The position numbers were made by a program, and so were the translations under genes. Positions 1 through 7,046 of a stretch of DNA of 15,936 bases are shown one piece after another. Source of the stretch: Paracoccaceae bacterium (GTDB lineage: Bacteria > Pseudomonadota > Alphaproteobacteria > Rhodobacterales > Rhodobacteraceae); the NCBI GenBank assembly GCA_016937725.1, contig JAFGVZ010000204.1, forward strand, positions 1 through 15,936, given 5' to 3'. The stretch's first letter is position 1; each line of letters begins with the position of its first letter. Below the pieces are notes generated by a model. The model saw only the letters and a list, made by a program, of their open reading frames with translations, was not told the DNA's origin and did no database searches.

Positions 1-749
1 CCCAGAAAGCACCCGTTCGAGAAATAGTGATTCTCCAGCCGGGCAAAGGCGCGCGCATAATCACTTGGCGCGTCGCCCCCCAACAGGCCGCGCGTCTCGA
101 TCGAGGCCAGCGCGTTTTCCCAGCGGGTCCACGCGCGGGCGAAGCGGTTTTCTTCGTGAATGTCGCCACTGAACAAGCGCCGAGCATAGGCCCCGATCAG
201 GTCATCCTGTTCGTCTTCGGGAATAGGCCGAATGAACTGCGCCCAAAGCTCTGGGAAGAAGCGCGCGGCACCGCCGCCATAGAACCAATCCAGTTCTGCA
301 CGGGTGCCCATGAACACGCCGCGCAGCACCACATGCGCGACCTGATCGGGATGAGCTTGCGTATAAGCCAGCGCAAGCGTCGCCCCCCAAGAGCCGCCGA
401 ACACGACCCAGCGGTCAATTTCCAGAACGCTGCGGATGAGTTCGATGTCCGCAAGCAGATGCCCGGTTGTGTTGGCATGGGTCGAGGCCGAAGGCTTCGA
501 GCGCCCACATCCCCGCTGATCGAACAGGATGATGCGGTAATGCGCTGGGTCAAAAAACCGCCGCATGGTCGGGCTGCACCCGCCACCGGGGCCGCCATGC
601 AACACCACAACGGGCATGCCGCTTGGGTTGCCGCATTGCTCGACATAGACACGATGGCCGTCCCCCACATCCAGCAAGCGCTGGTCGTAGGGTTCAACAT
701 AGGGGTAAAGACCCCTTTGTGCGTTATCGTGTCCGACTGGCTTGTCCAT
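1..749 (-). CDS. pip: Prolyl iminopeptidase, partial (C-terminus beyond the window)
   Basis: Cytoplasmic alpha/beta-hydrolase (peptidase family S33) that releases N-terminal proline from peptides. The frame is open from an ATG at 749 to the left edge, giving 249 codons of a protein normally about 310-320 residues long. Visible motifs are the oxyanion loop HGGPGGG (about residues 51-57), DQRGCGRS (77-84) and the nucleophile elbow GGSWG (118-122) with Ser120 as nucleophile. FMGTR and the WTRWE region of the lid are also typical of the family. The catalytic Asp and His lie in the missing part. No Shine-Dalgarno sequence precedes the ATG; an AT-rich TATATA at 759-764 sits so close upstream that a short or leaderless transcript is possible (inference). 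It is divergent from ubiG with 65 bases between the two starts. Confidence 0.93.
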   Translation of the reverse strand, partial: MDKPVGHDNAQRGLYPYVEPYDQRLLDVGDGHRVYVEQCGNPSGMPVVVLHGGPGGGCSPTMRRFFDPAHYRIILFDQRGCGRSKPSASTHANTTGHLLADIELIRSVLEIDRWVVFGGSWGATLALAYTQAHPDQVAHVVLRGVFMGTRAELDWFYGGGAARFFPELWAQFIRPIPEDEQDDLIGAYARRLFSGDIHEENRFARAWTRWENALASIETRGLLGGDAPSDYARAFARLENHYFSNGCFL

Positions 750-814
750 GTGTACGACTATATAGATCGGCAGACGCGCCCGCCATGGGGCACTTTGAAA
801 AATCCGGGGGAACC

Positions 815-1564
815 ATGACCACAAGCACGATCGACCCTGCCGAGGTGGCGAAATTCGAGGCGATGGCCGCAGAATGGTGGGACCCGAACGGCAAGTTCAA
901 ACCGCTGCATATGCTGAACCCGTGCCGGTTGGACTACATTACTCGTCAGATTGCCGCCGAATTCGACCGTGACCTGACCACGCCCCCACCGTTCAAAGGG
1001 CTGCGGTTGCTGGATATTGGCTGCGGTGGCGGGTTGCTGTCGGAACCGATGGCGCGGCTGGGGGCCGATGTGGTGGGTGCGGATGCCGCGCCCCGCAACA
1101 TTCCCGTGGCGCAGATCCATTCCGAGCAGGAAGGTCTGACCATCGACTACCGCCACACCACCGCCGAAGATATGGCGGCGGCGGGTGAACAGTTTGACGT
1201 GGTGTTGAACATGGAAGTGGTCGAGCATGTGGCTGACCCGCTGGCCTATCTGACCGCCTGTCAGCAGCTTTTGAAACCGGGCGGGTTGATGATCTGTTCG
1301 ACCCTGAACCGCAACCCGAAAAGCTACCTGATGGCCATTATCGGGGCGGAATATGTCATGCGCTGGCTGCCCAAGGGCACGCATGAATGGTCGAAATTCA
1401 TCACCCCGGATGAGCTATATGACCTGATCCGCCGTGCGGGGCTAGAGCCTGTGGACCGCACCGGGTTCGTGTTCGACAAGCTGCGGTGGAGCTGGTCGCT
1501 GTCCGAGCGTGACCTGTCGGTGAATTATGTGACGGCGTCGGTGAAGCCGGGGAAGACGGCGTAG
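815..1564 (+). CDS. ubiG: Ubiquinone biosynthesis O-methyltransferase UbiG
   Basis: SAM-dependent methyltransferase that performs both O-methylations in ubiquinone synthesis at the inner face of the membrane. The 249-residue length fits the family (about 240-250). The N-terminal FEAMAAEWWDPNGKFKPLH segment is the UbiG signature, followed by the SAM-binding glycine loop LDIGCGGGLLSE (66-77), the acidic strand end GAD (88-90), and NMEVVEHV (132-139). The start at 815 is preceded by GGGGGAA and matches the usual N-terminus. The same frame stays open upstream, with another ATG at 785, but that adds only unconserved residues. A GC-rich hairpin follows the stop. No other ubiquinone gene lies nearby. 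Confidence 0.96.
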   Translation: MTTSTIDPAEVAKFEAMAAEWWDPNGKFKPLHMLNPCRLDYITRQIAAEFDRDLTTPPPFKGLRLLDIGCGGGLLSEPMARLGADVVGADAAPRNIPVAQIHSEQEGLTIDYRHTTAEDMAAAGEQFDVVLNMEVVEHVADPLAYLTACQQLLKPGGLMICSTLNRNPKSYLMAIIGAEYVMRWLPKGTHEWSKFITPDELYDLIRRAGLEPVDRTGFVFDKLRWSWSLSERDLSVNYVTASVKPGKTA

Positions 1565-1581
1565 ACCAAGCTGACCGCGAG

Positions 1582-1602
1582 GCCCCGGGTCAAGCCCGGG
1601 GC
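1582..1602. terminator. GC-rich perfect hairpin between convergent genes
   Basis: An 8-bp perfect inverted repeat, GCCCCGGG (1582-1589) and CCCGGGGC (1595-1602), flanks the 5-base loop TCAAG. It fills the 46-base gap between the stops of ubiG and the aminotransferase. There is no T-tract on either strand, so it is not a textbook intrinsic terminator. From memory, palindromes with a CCCGGGTCAAGCCCGGG core are scattered through many alphaproteobacterial intergenic regions, so it may be a dispersed repeat as well as a bidirectional transcript end. Confidence 0.55.
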
Positions 1603-1610
1603 GCGCATCG

Positions 1611-2795
1611 CTACCCGCGCATCACCTGCGCGACAGCGCGTGCGACATCTCCCGCGCGTGACGGGTCCAGCCCCGCCATGTTCACCCGCCCGTCCCAAAG
1701 CACATAGATGGCGTGATCGTCGCGGAGCCGCATCACCTGCGCCTGTGTCAGGGGCAGGATGGAAAACATGCCCTGTTGCGCGGCCACGCTGCCCATGCGG
1801 TCGGACCCGGTCGCCGCACGCAGCGCATTGGCCAGCGCGCGGCGGTTGGTTTGCACGCGATTGCGCATCTCTTCCAGCTCTTCCACCCACTGAACGCGTA
1901 GCAATGGATCGCCCAAGATTGTGCTGACCACGCGGCCCCCATGGTCGGGCGGAAAGGCGAAGCTTTGCCGGTTCAACCCGGCCAGCGTGGCCGCCATCGC
2001 GTCGCGCTGCGCTTGGGGCACAACGGCCATCGCAATGCCCACCCGGTCCCGATATAGGCCAAAATTCTTGGAACAACTCGCGGCAATCAACACTTCGGGC
2101 AGGCGCGCGGCCAAATGGCGCAAACCGCCTGCATCGGCATCCAGCCCCTCGCCAAAGCCTTGATAGGCCATGTCCACGAAAGGTGTGGCGCCGGTGCGTT
2201 GCAACAGCGCCGCGACCTCTGCCCAGTCTTGGGGCGACATGTCCACGCCGGTCGGGTTGTGGCAGCAACCATGCAGCAGCACGACCTCGCCCGCTTGTGC
2301 ATGGGCCAGATCGGCGAACATGCCGCCGCGGTCCAGCGCACCGGCGTCCCGGTCCAGATACCGGTAGGGCCGCGCTTTCAATCCGGCTGCATCAATCAGT
2401 GGTTCGTGGTTCGGCCATGTCTGTGCACTGACCCAGACGGTCGCGCCGGGGCGGACTTTGGCGATCAGATCGCAAATCTGACGCACGGCAGAGGTGCCGC
2501 CGGGTGTGCCGACCGCTGCCACGCGCGTGCCAGGCACAGCGCCGCCCAGAAGCAGGGTTTCCATGGCGCTCAGAAAGGTGGCATCACCCGCCAGAGACAG
2601 GTAGCCCTTGCTGTCCTGCTGTTCCAATATCCGCGCTTCTGCCGCTTTGACCGCGCGCATCACCGGGGTGCGGCCCTGCGCATCGCGGTAGACGCCCACG
2701 CCAAGGTCGATCTTGCCCGCGCGCGGGTCTGCGGCGAAGGCTTGCATCAGCGCGATGATGCCGTCCATCTGCGGCGAGGGCAGGGTTTCGAACAT
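1611..2795 (-). CDS. Aromatic amino acid / aspartate aminotransferase (class I, PLP)
   Basis: PLP-dependent transaminase of the AspC/TyrB subgroup, moving amino groups between aspartate or aromatic amino acids and 2-oxoglutarate in the cytoplasm. Its 394 residues fit the family. Visible elements are IDLGVGVYRD near the N-terminus, TPGGT (97-101), CCHNPTG with Asn180, Asp208 and Tyr211 in DMAYQGFG, and the Schiff-base lysine Lys243 in SCSKNFGLYRDR. The C-terminal GRVNMAGL carries the carboxylate-binding Arg. I recall close resemblance to the Paracoccus denitrificans aromatic aminotransferase. It is the last gene of the sseA operon, starting 4 bases after the GNAT stop. The call between tyrB-type and aspC-type specificity cannot be made from sequence, so no symbol is given. 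Confidence 0.93.
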   Translation of the reverse strand: MFETLPSPQMDGIIALMQAFAADPRAGKIDLGVGVYRDAQGRTPVMRAVKAAEARILEQQDSKGYLSLAGDATFLSAMETLLLGGAVPGTRVAAVGTPGGTSAVRQICDLIAKVRPGATVWVSAQTWPNHEPLIDAAGLKARPYRYLDRDAGALDRGGMFADLAHAQAGEVVLLHGCCHNPTGVDMSPQDWAEVAALLQRTGATPFVDMAYQGFGEGLDADAGGLRHLAARLPEVLIAASCSKNFGLYRDRVGIAMAVVPQAQRDAMAATLAGLNRQSFAFPPDHGGRVVSTILGDPLLRVQWVEELEEMRNRVQTNRRALANALRAATGSDRMGSVAAQQGMFSILPLTQAQVMRLRDDHAIYVLWDGRVNMAGLDPSRAGDVARAVAQVMRG

Positions 2796-2799
2796 CTGG

Positions 2800-3360
2800 C
2801 TAGTCCTGCGCCTTGGTCCAGTCGCGGGCTAGCACCCTTGTGCGATCTTCTTGCCGGACCACCGAAAACCCGTGCCGCTGATACTGGATCAACGCCCGTG
2901 GATGATCGAGCGTGCAGGTGTTGACTGTCAGCTTGCCGACGCCCTCTTGTGCCCAAGCGGTCAGGATGGCGGTGCGCAGCATCCATGACCCAAGACCACG
3001 CCCCACAACACCCGGAGCCAGCCCGAAATAGCACAGTTCGCAGGTTTCACCCGCCGACCAGTCCAGCAGGAAAAACCCGTGCGGCCAGCCCTTGTCGATC
3101 AGCGAATAAAGCGCGACCTCCGGCTTCTTCAGCCAAGCGTCGATCTCTGCATCCTCAATGGCGTGCAGATCAGTCCAAGCGTAATCGCGACCGACCGCGT
3201 CGTAGAGCGCGCGGAAATACCAGACGGGTGGCGCTTCGGCACGCAGAAGCGCGCCGGTCATGGCTGTGGGGGTATGCGGCCAATCATAATTTGGCCGCTC
3301 GGTCATTTCCAAGAATGTGACGGTATAGGGAACCGTTTCCCCGGCGCGGTGGGTGGTCAT
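2800..3360 (-). CDS. GNAT-family N-acetyltransferase
   Basis: Predicted acetyl-CoA-dependent acyltransferase of 186 residues; substrate unknown. The acetyl-CoA pyrophosphate loop is VGRGLGS (119-125) with the preceding strand CELCYFGL, and the C-terminal motif HPRALIQYQRHGF is the usual GNAT alpha4/beta7 element. The start is set at 3360 because its ATG overlaps the sseA stop as ATGA (3357-3360), a common sign of translational coupling, with a purine-rich GGTGGAACAGGG just upstream. The frame extends 15 codons further upstream, but only inside sseA. It sits between a mercaptopyruvate sulfurtransferase and an aminotransferase, which hints at a small amino or thiol compound as substrate, but nothing in the protein shows that. 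Confidence 0.88.
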   Translation of the reverse strand: MTTHRAGETVPYTVTFLEMTERPNYDWPHTPTAMTGALLRAEAPPVWYFRALYDAVGRDYAWTDLHAIEDAEIDAWLKKPEVALYSLIDKGWPHGFFLLDWSAGETCELCYFGLAPGVVGRGLGSWMLRTAILTAWAQEGVGKLTVNTCTLDHPRALIQYQRHGFSVVRQEDRTRVLARDWTKAQD

Positions 3361-4202
3361 CCCTGTTCCACCTTCAGGTCCGGGAACAGGCCCCATTCCG
3401 ACCATGACCCATCATAAAGCGCGTGGTCGCGGTGGCCCAGAATCTCTAGCCCCAGTGACAAGATCGCCGCTGTCACGCCAGAGCCGCAGGTAGTGATGAC
3501 CCTGCGCTCTAGGTCAACGCCTGCCCCTTCAAATGCGGAACGCAAAGCATCGCCGCGCTTCATGGTGCCATCGGCGTTCAGCAATTCGGCATAATGCAGG
3601 TTCAGCGCGCCGGGCATGTGGCCCGCGCGCAAGCCTTCGCGGGGTTCGGGTTCGTCACCACGAAACCGCGATGGGCTGCGCGCGTCGAGGATTTGCCAAT
3701 CGCGCAGCTTGATCGCGGCGGCAACCTGGCTGACATCCTTCACCAAATGTGGTTGGCGTTGCGCAGTCATGTGGCGCTCGCGCAAAACGGGGGGCATATC
3801 CTCGACGGGGCGTCCCTCTGCCTGCCATTTCGGGAACCCGCCATCCAGCACGGCAATATCGGTCTTGCCCATCAGCCGGAACATCCACCACACGCGGGCG
3901 GCGGAAAACAGGCCCATCCCGTCATAGACCACCACCTGATGCCCATCACCCACGCCCATGGCACGGGTGCGCGACATGAACTTCTCGACCGGGGGGGCCA
4001 TGTGGGGCAAGGCAGAGCGGTGGTCACTGATCTCGTCAATATCGAAGAACCGCGCGCCGGGGATATGGGCGGCGTTATATTCCGCTTTCGCATCGCGCCC
4101 GTGTGCCGCCATATACATGCTGGCATCGAGCACACGCAAATCGGGGTCGGACAGATGCGCTTGCAGCCATTCGGTAGAAACCAGCGTTTTCGGATCGTCC
4201 AT
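3357..4202 (-). CDS. sseA: 3-mercaptopyruvate sulfurtransferase
   Basis: Tandem-rhodanese enzyme that moves the sulfur of 3-mercaptopyruvate to a thiophilic acceptor, leaving pyruvate. Its 281 residues match the family. The inactive N-terminal rhodanese domain covers about 1-140 (VLDASMYM, AAHIPGARFFDID, VVVYDG, LDGGFPKW). The catalytic domain covers about 160-281, with ILDARSPSRFRG, GHMPGALNLHY and the active-site loop CGSGVTA (229-235). Cys229 is the nucleophile, and this loop sequence is the mercaptopyruvate type rather than the thiosulfate (CRKGVT) type. The start at 4202 has GGGGGCAGAG immediately upstream. It is the first gene of a three-gene operon with the GNAT and aminotransferase genes, and is divergent from zapE across 99 bases. 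Confidence 0.95.
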   Translation of the reverse strand: MDDPKTLVSTEWLQAHLSDPDLRVLDASMYMAAHGRDAKAEYNAAHIPGARFFDIDEISDHRSALPHMAPPVEKFMSRTRAMGVGDGHQVVVYDGMGLFSAARVWWMFRLMGKTDIAVLDGGFPKWQAEGRPVEDMPPVLRERHMTAQRQPHLVKDVSQVAAAIKLRDWQILDARSPSRFRGDEPEPREGLRAGHMPGALNLHYAELLNADGTMKRGDALRSAFEGAGVDLERRVITTCGSGVTAAILSLGLEILGHRDHALYDGSWSEWGLFPDLKVEQG

Positions 4203-4301
4203 CTCTGCCCCCTAGAAACTTAGCCCTTTACACCTACCGAGGCCCGCGCAGACTGGCAAGCAGGGCTTTTCGTGCCATGCGGCTTGGCGTATTCACTAAG
4301 G

Positions 4302-5384
4302 ATGACCAGCGCCCTGACCATCGTTTACGACCGCATGACAGAGGACGGCACGCTGCGCCCAGACCCGGCACAGCGCGCGGCTTTGCCGCTGTTTCAGCCG
4401 ATCTTAGACCATCTGGCGCAGCCCGTGGCAAAGAGTGGTGGGCTGCGCGGCCTGTTCGGGCGGGGAAAACCTACAAGCGCGCCTGCACTTTACCTGTGGG
4501 GCGGTGTCGGGCGCGGCAAATCCATGCTGATGGATTTGTTCGTGGCCCATGCGGGCGATGTGCCCAAGCGGCGAGTGCATTTTCACGCGTTCATGCAGGA
4601 AATTCATGCAGGCATGCACAAGGCCCGCCAAGCGAACACTCAAGACGCGCTTGCGCCTGTAGCCGATGCGGTTGCGGCCCAAGTGCGGCTGCTGGCCTTT
4701 GACGAGATGCAGATCACCGACATTACCGATGCGATGGTCGTGGGCCGGTTGTTCGAGCGGTTGATGGAGGCGGGCGTGGCGATTGTCACCACCTCGAACC
4801 GCCCGCCGGATGATCTGTATAAAGACGGGCTGAACCGCGCGCTGTTCCTGCCTTTCATCGACATGCTGAAAGCGCGCATGATCGTGCACCATCTGGAATC
4901 CGAAACCGACTACCGCCAACACCGTCTGGCCGGGGCGCAGGTTTACTTTACCCCCGCTGGCGCACCGGCGCGCGCGCGGTTGGACCAGCTTTGGGACGAT
5001 TTGACGGGGCATGATCCGGGGCAGGAATTGCGCCTGCGCGTGACAGGCCGCGACGTGGTCATCCCCAAGGCGCATAATGGCGTTGGCCGCGCTTCGTTTT
5101 GGGAGCTGTGTGGCCAACCCCTTGGGGCCGCCGATTATCTGGCGATTGCAGAGGCACTGCGCGTCCTGATCCTTGACGACATTCCGCAGCTTTCATCTGG
5201 CAATTACAACCAGGCCAAGCGGTTCGTGACATTGATCGATGCGCTCTATGAAGGGCGGGTGCGCCTGATCGCGTCGGCCGCAGCGGAGCCTGAAAACCTG
5301 TATACCGAGGGCACAGGAGCGTTCGAGTTCGAGCGCACAGCCAGCCGCCTGCGCGAAATGCAAAGCGCGGATTGGCAGGGGTGA
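4302..5384 (+). CDS. zapE: ZapE / AFG1-family AAA+ ATPase
   Basis: AFG1-like ATPase. E. coli ZapE acts on the FtsZ ring, and mitochondrial AFG1 relatives work in respiratory-complex quality control; which role applies here is unknown. The 360-residue protein has Walker A GGVGRGKS (67-74), Walker B LLAFDEMQ with Asp124/Glu125, the family signature ITDITDAM, the sensor TTSNRPPDDLYKDGLNR with Asn156, and the C-terminal LDDIPQL and RLIASA elements. The chosen ATG at 4302 fits the usual N-terminus; the GTG at 4272 would add ten unconserved residues. AAGG abuts the ATG with no spacer, so initiation may be weak or leaderless. It is convergent with queG across 59 bases, where I see no strong terminator. 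Confidence 0.94.
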   Translation: MTSALTIVYDRMTEDGTLRPDPAQRAALPLFQPILDHLAQPVAKSGGLRGLFGRGKPTSAPALYLWGGVGRGKSMLMDLFVAHAGDVPKRRVHFHAFMQEIHAGMHKARQANTQDALAPVADAVAAQVRLLAFDEMQITDITDAMVVGRLFERLMEAGVAIVTTSNRPPDDLYKDGLNRALFLPFIDMLKARMIVHHLESETDYRQHRLAGAQVYFTPAGAPARARLDQLWDDLTGHDPGQELRLRVTGRDVVIPKAHNGVGRASFWELCGQPLGAADYLAIAEALRVLILDDIPQLSSGNYNQAKRFVTLIDALYEGRVRLIASAAAEPENLYTEGTGAFEFERTASRLREMQSADWQG

Positions 5385-5443
5385 CACTCTTTTCATTTGC
5401 CCCAGTTACTCGCGGGGATAGGGGGCGGCAGCCACCTCGTGCG

Positions 5444-6475
5444 TCAGGATAGCCGCGCCACGGCCCATCGCGCCGCATCGGCCACGACCGGGTCCGCATC
5501 TTCACACAAGCCTTGCGCTACGTCTCGAAGTCGCGCGCTGCCCGAATTGCCGATGGCATAAAGCACATTGCGCACGAAGCGCCCGCGCCCGATCCGCTTG
5601 ATCGGAGAGCCAGAAAACCGCGCGCGGAAGGCGGGATCGTCTAGCCGCGCCAATTCGCCAAGGTCAGGCGTGATCATGCCATCGCGGGCTGCGTATTTAA
5701 CCTCGGATGCTGTCGCCGCGAACTTGTTCCACGGGCAGACCGCAAGGCAATCGTCGCAGCCATAAATTCGATTGCCCATAAGCGCGCGCAACTCTTCTGG
5801 CACCGGGCCATGATGTTCGATCGTCAGGTAGGAAATGCAACGCCGCGCATCCAGTTGGTAAGGTGCGGGAAAGGCGCCCGTCGGGCAGATCTCCAGACAG
5901 GCGCGGCAGGTTCCGCAATGGCTTTCGGCGGGCGTATCGGGGGGCAGGGCATGGGTGGTGAAGATCGCCCCAAGGAAAAACCAGTTCCCCAAGTCGCGCG
6001 ACAACAGGTTGGTGTGTTTGCCCTGCCAGCCCAAACCGGCAGCTTCGGCCAAGGGCTTTTCCATCACGGGCGCCGTATCGACAAAGACCTTGATCTCGCC
6101 GCCTGCCTGTTCAATCAGCCAGCGCCCAAGGCGTTTCAGCCGTTTCTTGACAACGTCGTGGTAATCACGCCCCTGCGCATAGGCAGAGATCACGCCGCGC
6201 TCGCGCAGCGCCAAAAGGTCTAGCGGGTTGTGATCGGGTGTATAGGCTTCCGCCAGCATGATGATGCTGCGCGCGTCCGGCCACAAGGCGGCGGGATTGC
6301 CGCGCCATCCCATGCGCTCTGCCATCCAGCCCATTTGGCCATGATGGCCTGCCTCGACAAAAGCCTGTAAACGGTTTGGCGCTTGTGGAATTGCGTCCGG
6401 TCGCGTTACGGCGCAGGCAGAAAAGCCGAACTCCAGCGCCGTATCGTGCAGGTTTTGTTTAAGCTGCGCCAGCAT
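5444..6475 (-). CDS. queG: Epoxyqueuosine reductase QueG
   Basis: Cobalamin- and iron-sulfur-dependent enzyme catalysing the last step of queuosine formation in tRNA (epoxyqueuosine to queuosine). The 343-residue protein carries two 4Fe-4S motifs: Cys187, 190, 193 and 197 in CGTCRACLEICP, and Cys213 with 240, 243 and 247 in CDDCLAVCPW. Asp133 in VFVDTAPVMEK fits the family's conserved acid, and the C-terminus (RFVRNVLYAIGNSG onward) looks like a HEAT-type repeat. The ATG at 6475 is preceded by GAAGTGAAG. A GTG two codons upstream (6481) is an equally workable start. No other queuosine genes are in the window. Codon use matches its neighbours. Confidence 0.95.
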   Translation of the reverse strand: MLAQLKQNLHDTALEFGFSACAVTRPDAIPQAPNRLQAFVEAGHHGQMGWMAERMGWRGNPAALWPDARSIIMLAEAYTPDHNPLDLLALRERGVISAYAQGRDYHDVVKKRLKRLGRWLIEQAGGEIKVFVDTAPVMEKPLAEAAGLGWQGKHTNLLSRDLGNWFFLGAIFTTHALPPDTPAESHCGTCRACLEICPTGAFPAPYQLDARRCISYLTIEHHGPVPEELRALMGNRIYGCDDCLAVCPWNKFAATASEVKYAARDGMITPDLGELARLDDPAFRARFSGSPIKRIGRGRFVRNVLYAIGNSGSARLRDVAQGLCEDADPVVADAARWAVARLS

Positions 6476-6615
6476 GGTCACTTCACTTCGTCGGTCGCGA
6501 TAGATCTGGTCCTATCGTGGCAAGTCGGCAGGACGGAACTGCTGTAAGGTGCCTAGTATATCCGCAAACATCGTTCCAACCCACGGGAGCGCCTGAATAT
6601 TCACGTAAGAGTAGA

Positions 6616-6655
6616 GTTGCGCGCAACACTTCGTATCATGCTTTTCTTTTAAAAG
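6616..6655. promoter_or_regulatory. Pair of perfect palindromes, possible regulator binding sites
   Basis: GTTGCGCGCAAC (6616-6627) is a 12-bp perfect palindrome and CTTTTAAAAG (6646-6655) is a 10-bp perfect palindrome 18 bases further on. GTTGCG recurs at 6655-6660 directly after the second. Dyads like these fit operator half-sites, but no known regulator consensus is matched and the distance to the RTX start (about 390 bases) is large. They could equally act on queG, about 140 bases away. Confidence 0.25.
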
Positions 6656-6980
6656 TTGCGTTTCTGTTGGCTGCCATGTGCCAGCCTACGAAGCTTCTTA
6701 TCGGCTTGAGGGCGAGTGTCATACCCCTTGCCAGCCCAAATACCCAATGGCGATCCGAATGTGAATGAAGACATCATCAAAGCCGCTGCGGTGGATAGGC
6801 TGGAAGGCCCGCTTCATGATGGTTTCCCAAGCGCCTTGGCGGTGCTGCACGTCTTACCATTCAAGGCAAGGTCAGAGCGTGTGATGGTTCGAGATTGGCA
6901 CTGCGAAACATGATCACGCCTGCTTAGAAAGCTTGGTTCACCACTTGCCCCATGGTCTTTGGGCGCTTTAGGGCTTTTGT

Positions 6981-7008
6981 GTTGACTCATGTCCTCGGGC
7001 TGGTCAAC
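6981..7008 (+). promoter_or_regulatory. Inverted repeat ahead of the RTX gene, with -35-like TTGACT
   Basis: GTTGAC (6981-6986) and GTCAAC (7003-7008) form a perfect 6-bp inverted repeat 16 bases apart, 38 bases before the RTX ATG. TTGACT at 6982-6987 resembles a sigma-70 -35 box, but no good -10 hexamer lies 16-18 bases downstream (CAACGC falls there). An operator dyad or a weak promoter element is possible; chance cannot be excluded. Confidence 0.25.
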
Positions 7009-7046
7009 GCTCCGGCAAATTGCTTTTCATATTTGGGAAATTGGTC

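Larger units (their letters stand above)
6476..7046. other. 571-base region without a supported gene
   Basis: This stretch between queG and the RTX gene is visibly more AT-rich than its neighbours. Short open frames at 6517-6768 and 6716-6913 (+) have no ribosome binding site and no recognisable motif, so I do not call them. It contains several perfect palindromes, listed separately. The queG promoter should lie at its left end and the RTX promoter at its right end, but neither shows a clear -35/-10 pair. It could hold the decayed remains of a gene, but I recognise none. Confidence 0.6.

Noticed and set aside
2115..2924. Plus-strand 269-residue frame antisense to the aminotransferase
   Set aside because: It is a shadow of a gene with intact catalytic motifs on the other strand.
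5400..5417. Short CCCC/GGGG inverted repeat between zapE and queG as a terminator
   Set aside because: The stem is only about four base pairs and there is no T-tract.
6704..6718. GGCGAGT near 6710 as a possible attachment-site copy of the tRNA-Cys end
   Set aside because: Only seven bases match the tRNA acceptor region, which is expected by chance at this length.
6517..6768. Plus-strand 83-residue frame in the same gap
   Set aside because: It has no Shine-Dalgarno, overlaps another frame and contains palindromic DNA; the protein resembles nothing I know.
6716..6913. Plus-strand 65-residue frame in the queG-RTX gap
   Set aside because: No ribosome binding site, no recognisable motif and an AT-richer context unlike neighbouring genes; it might be a remnant but cannot be supported.
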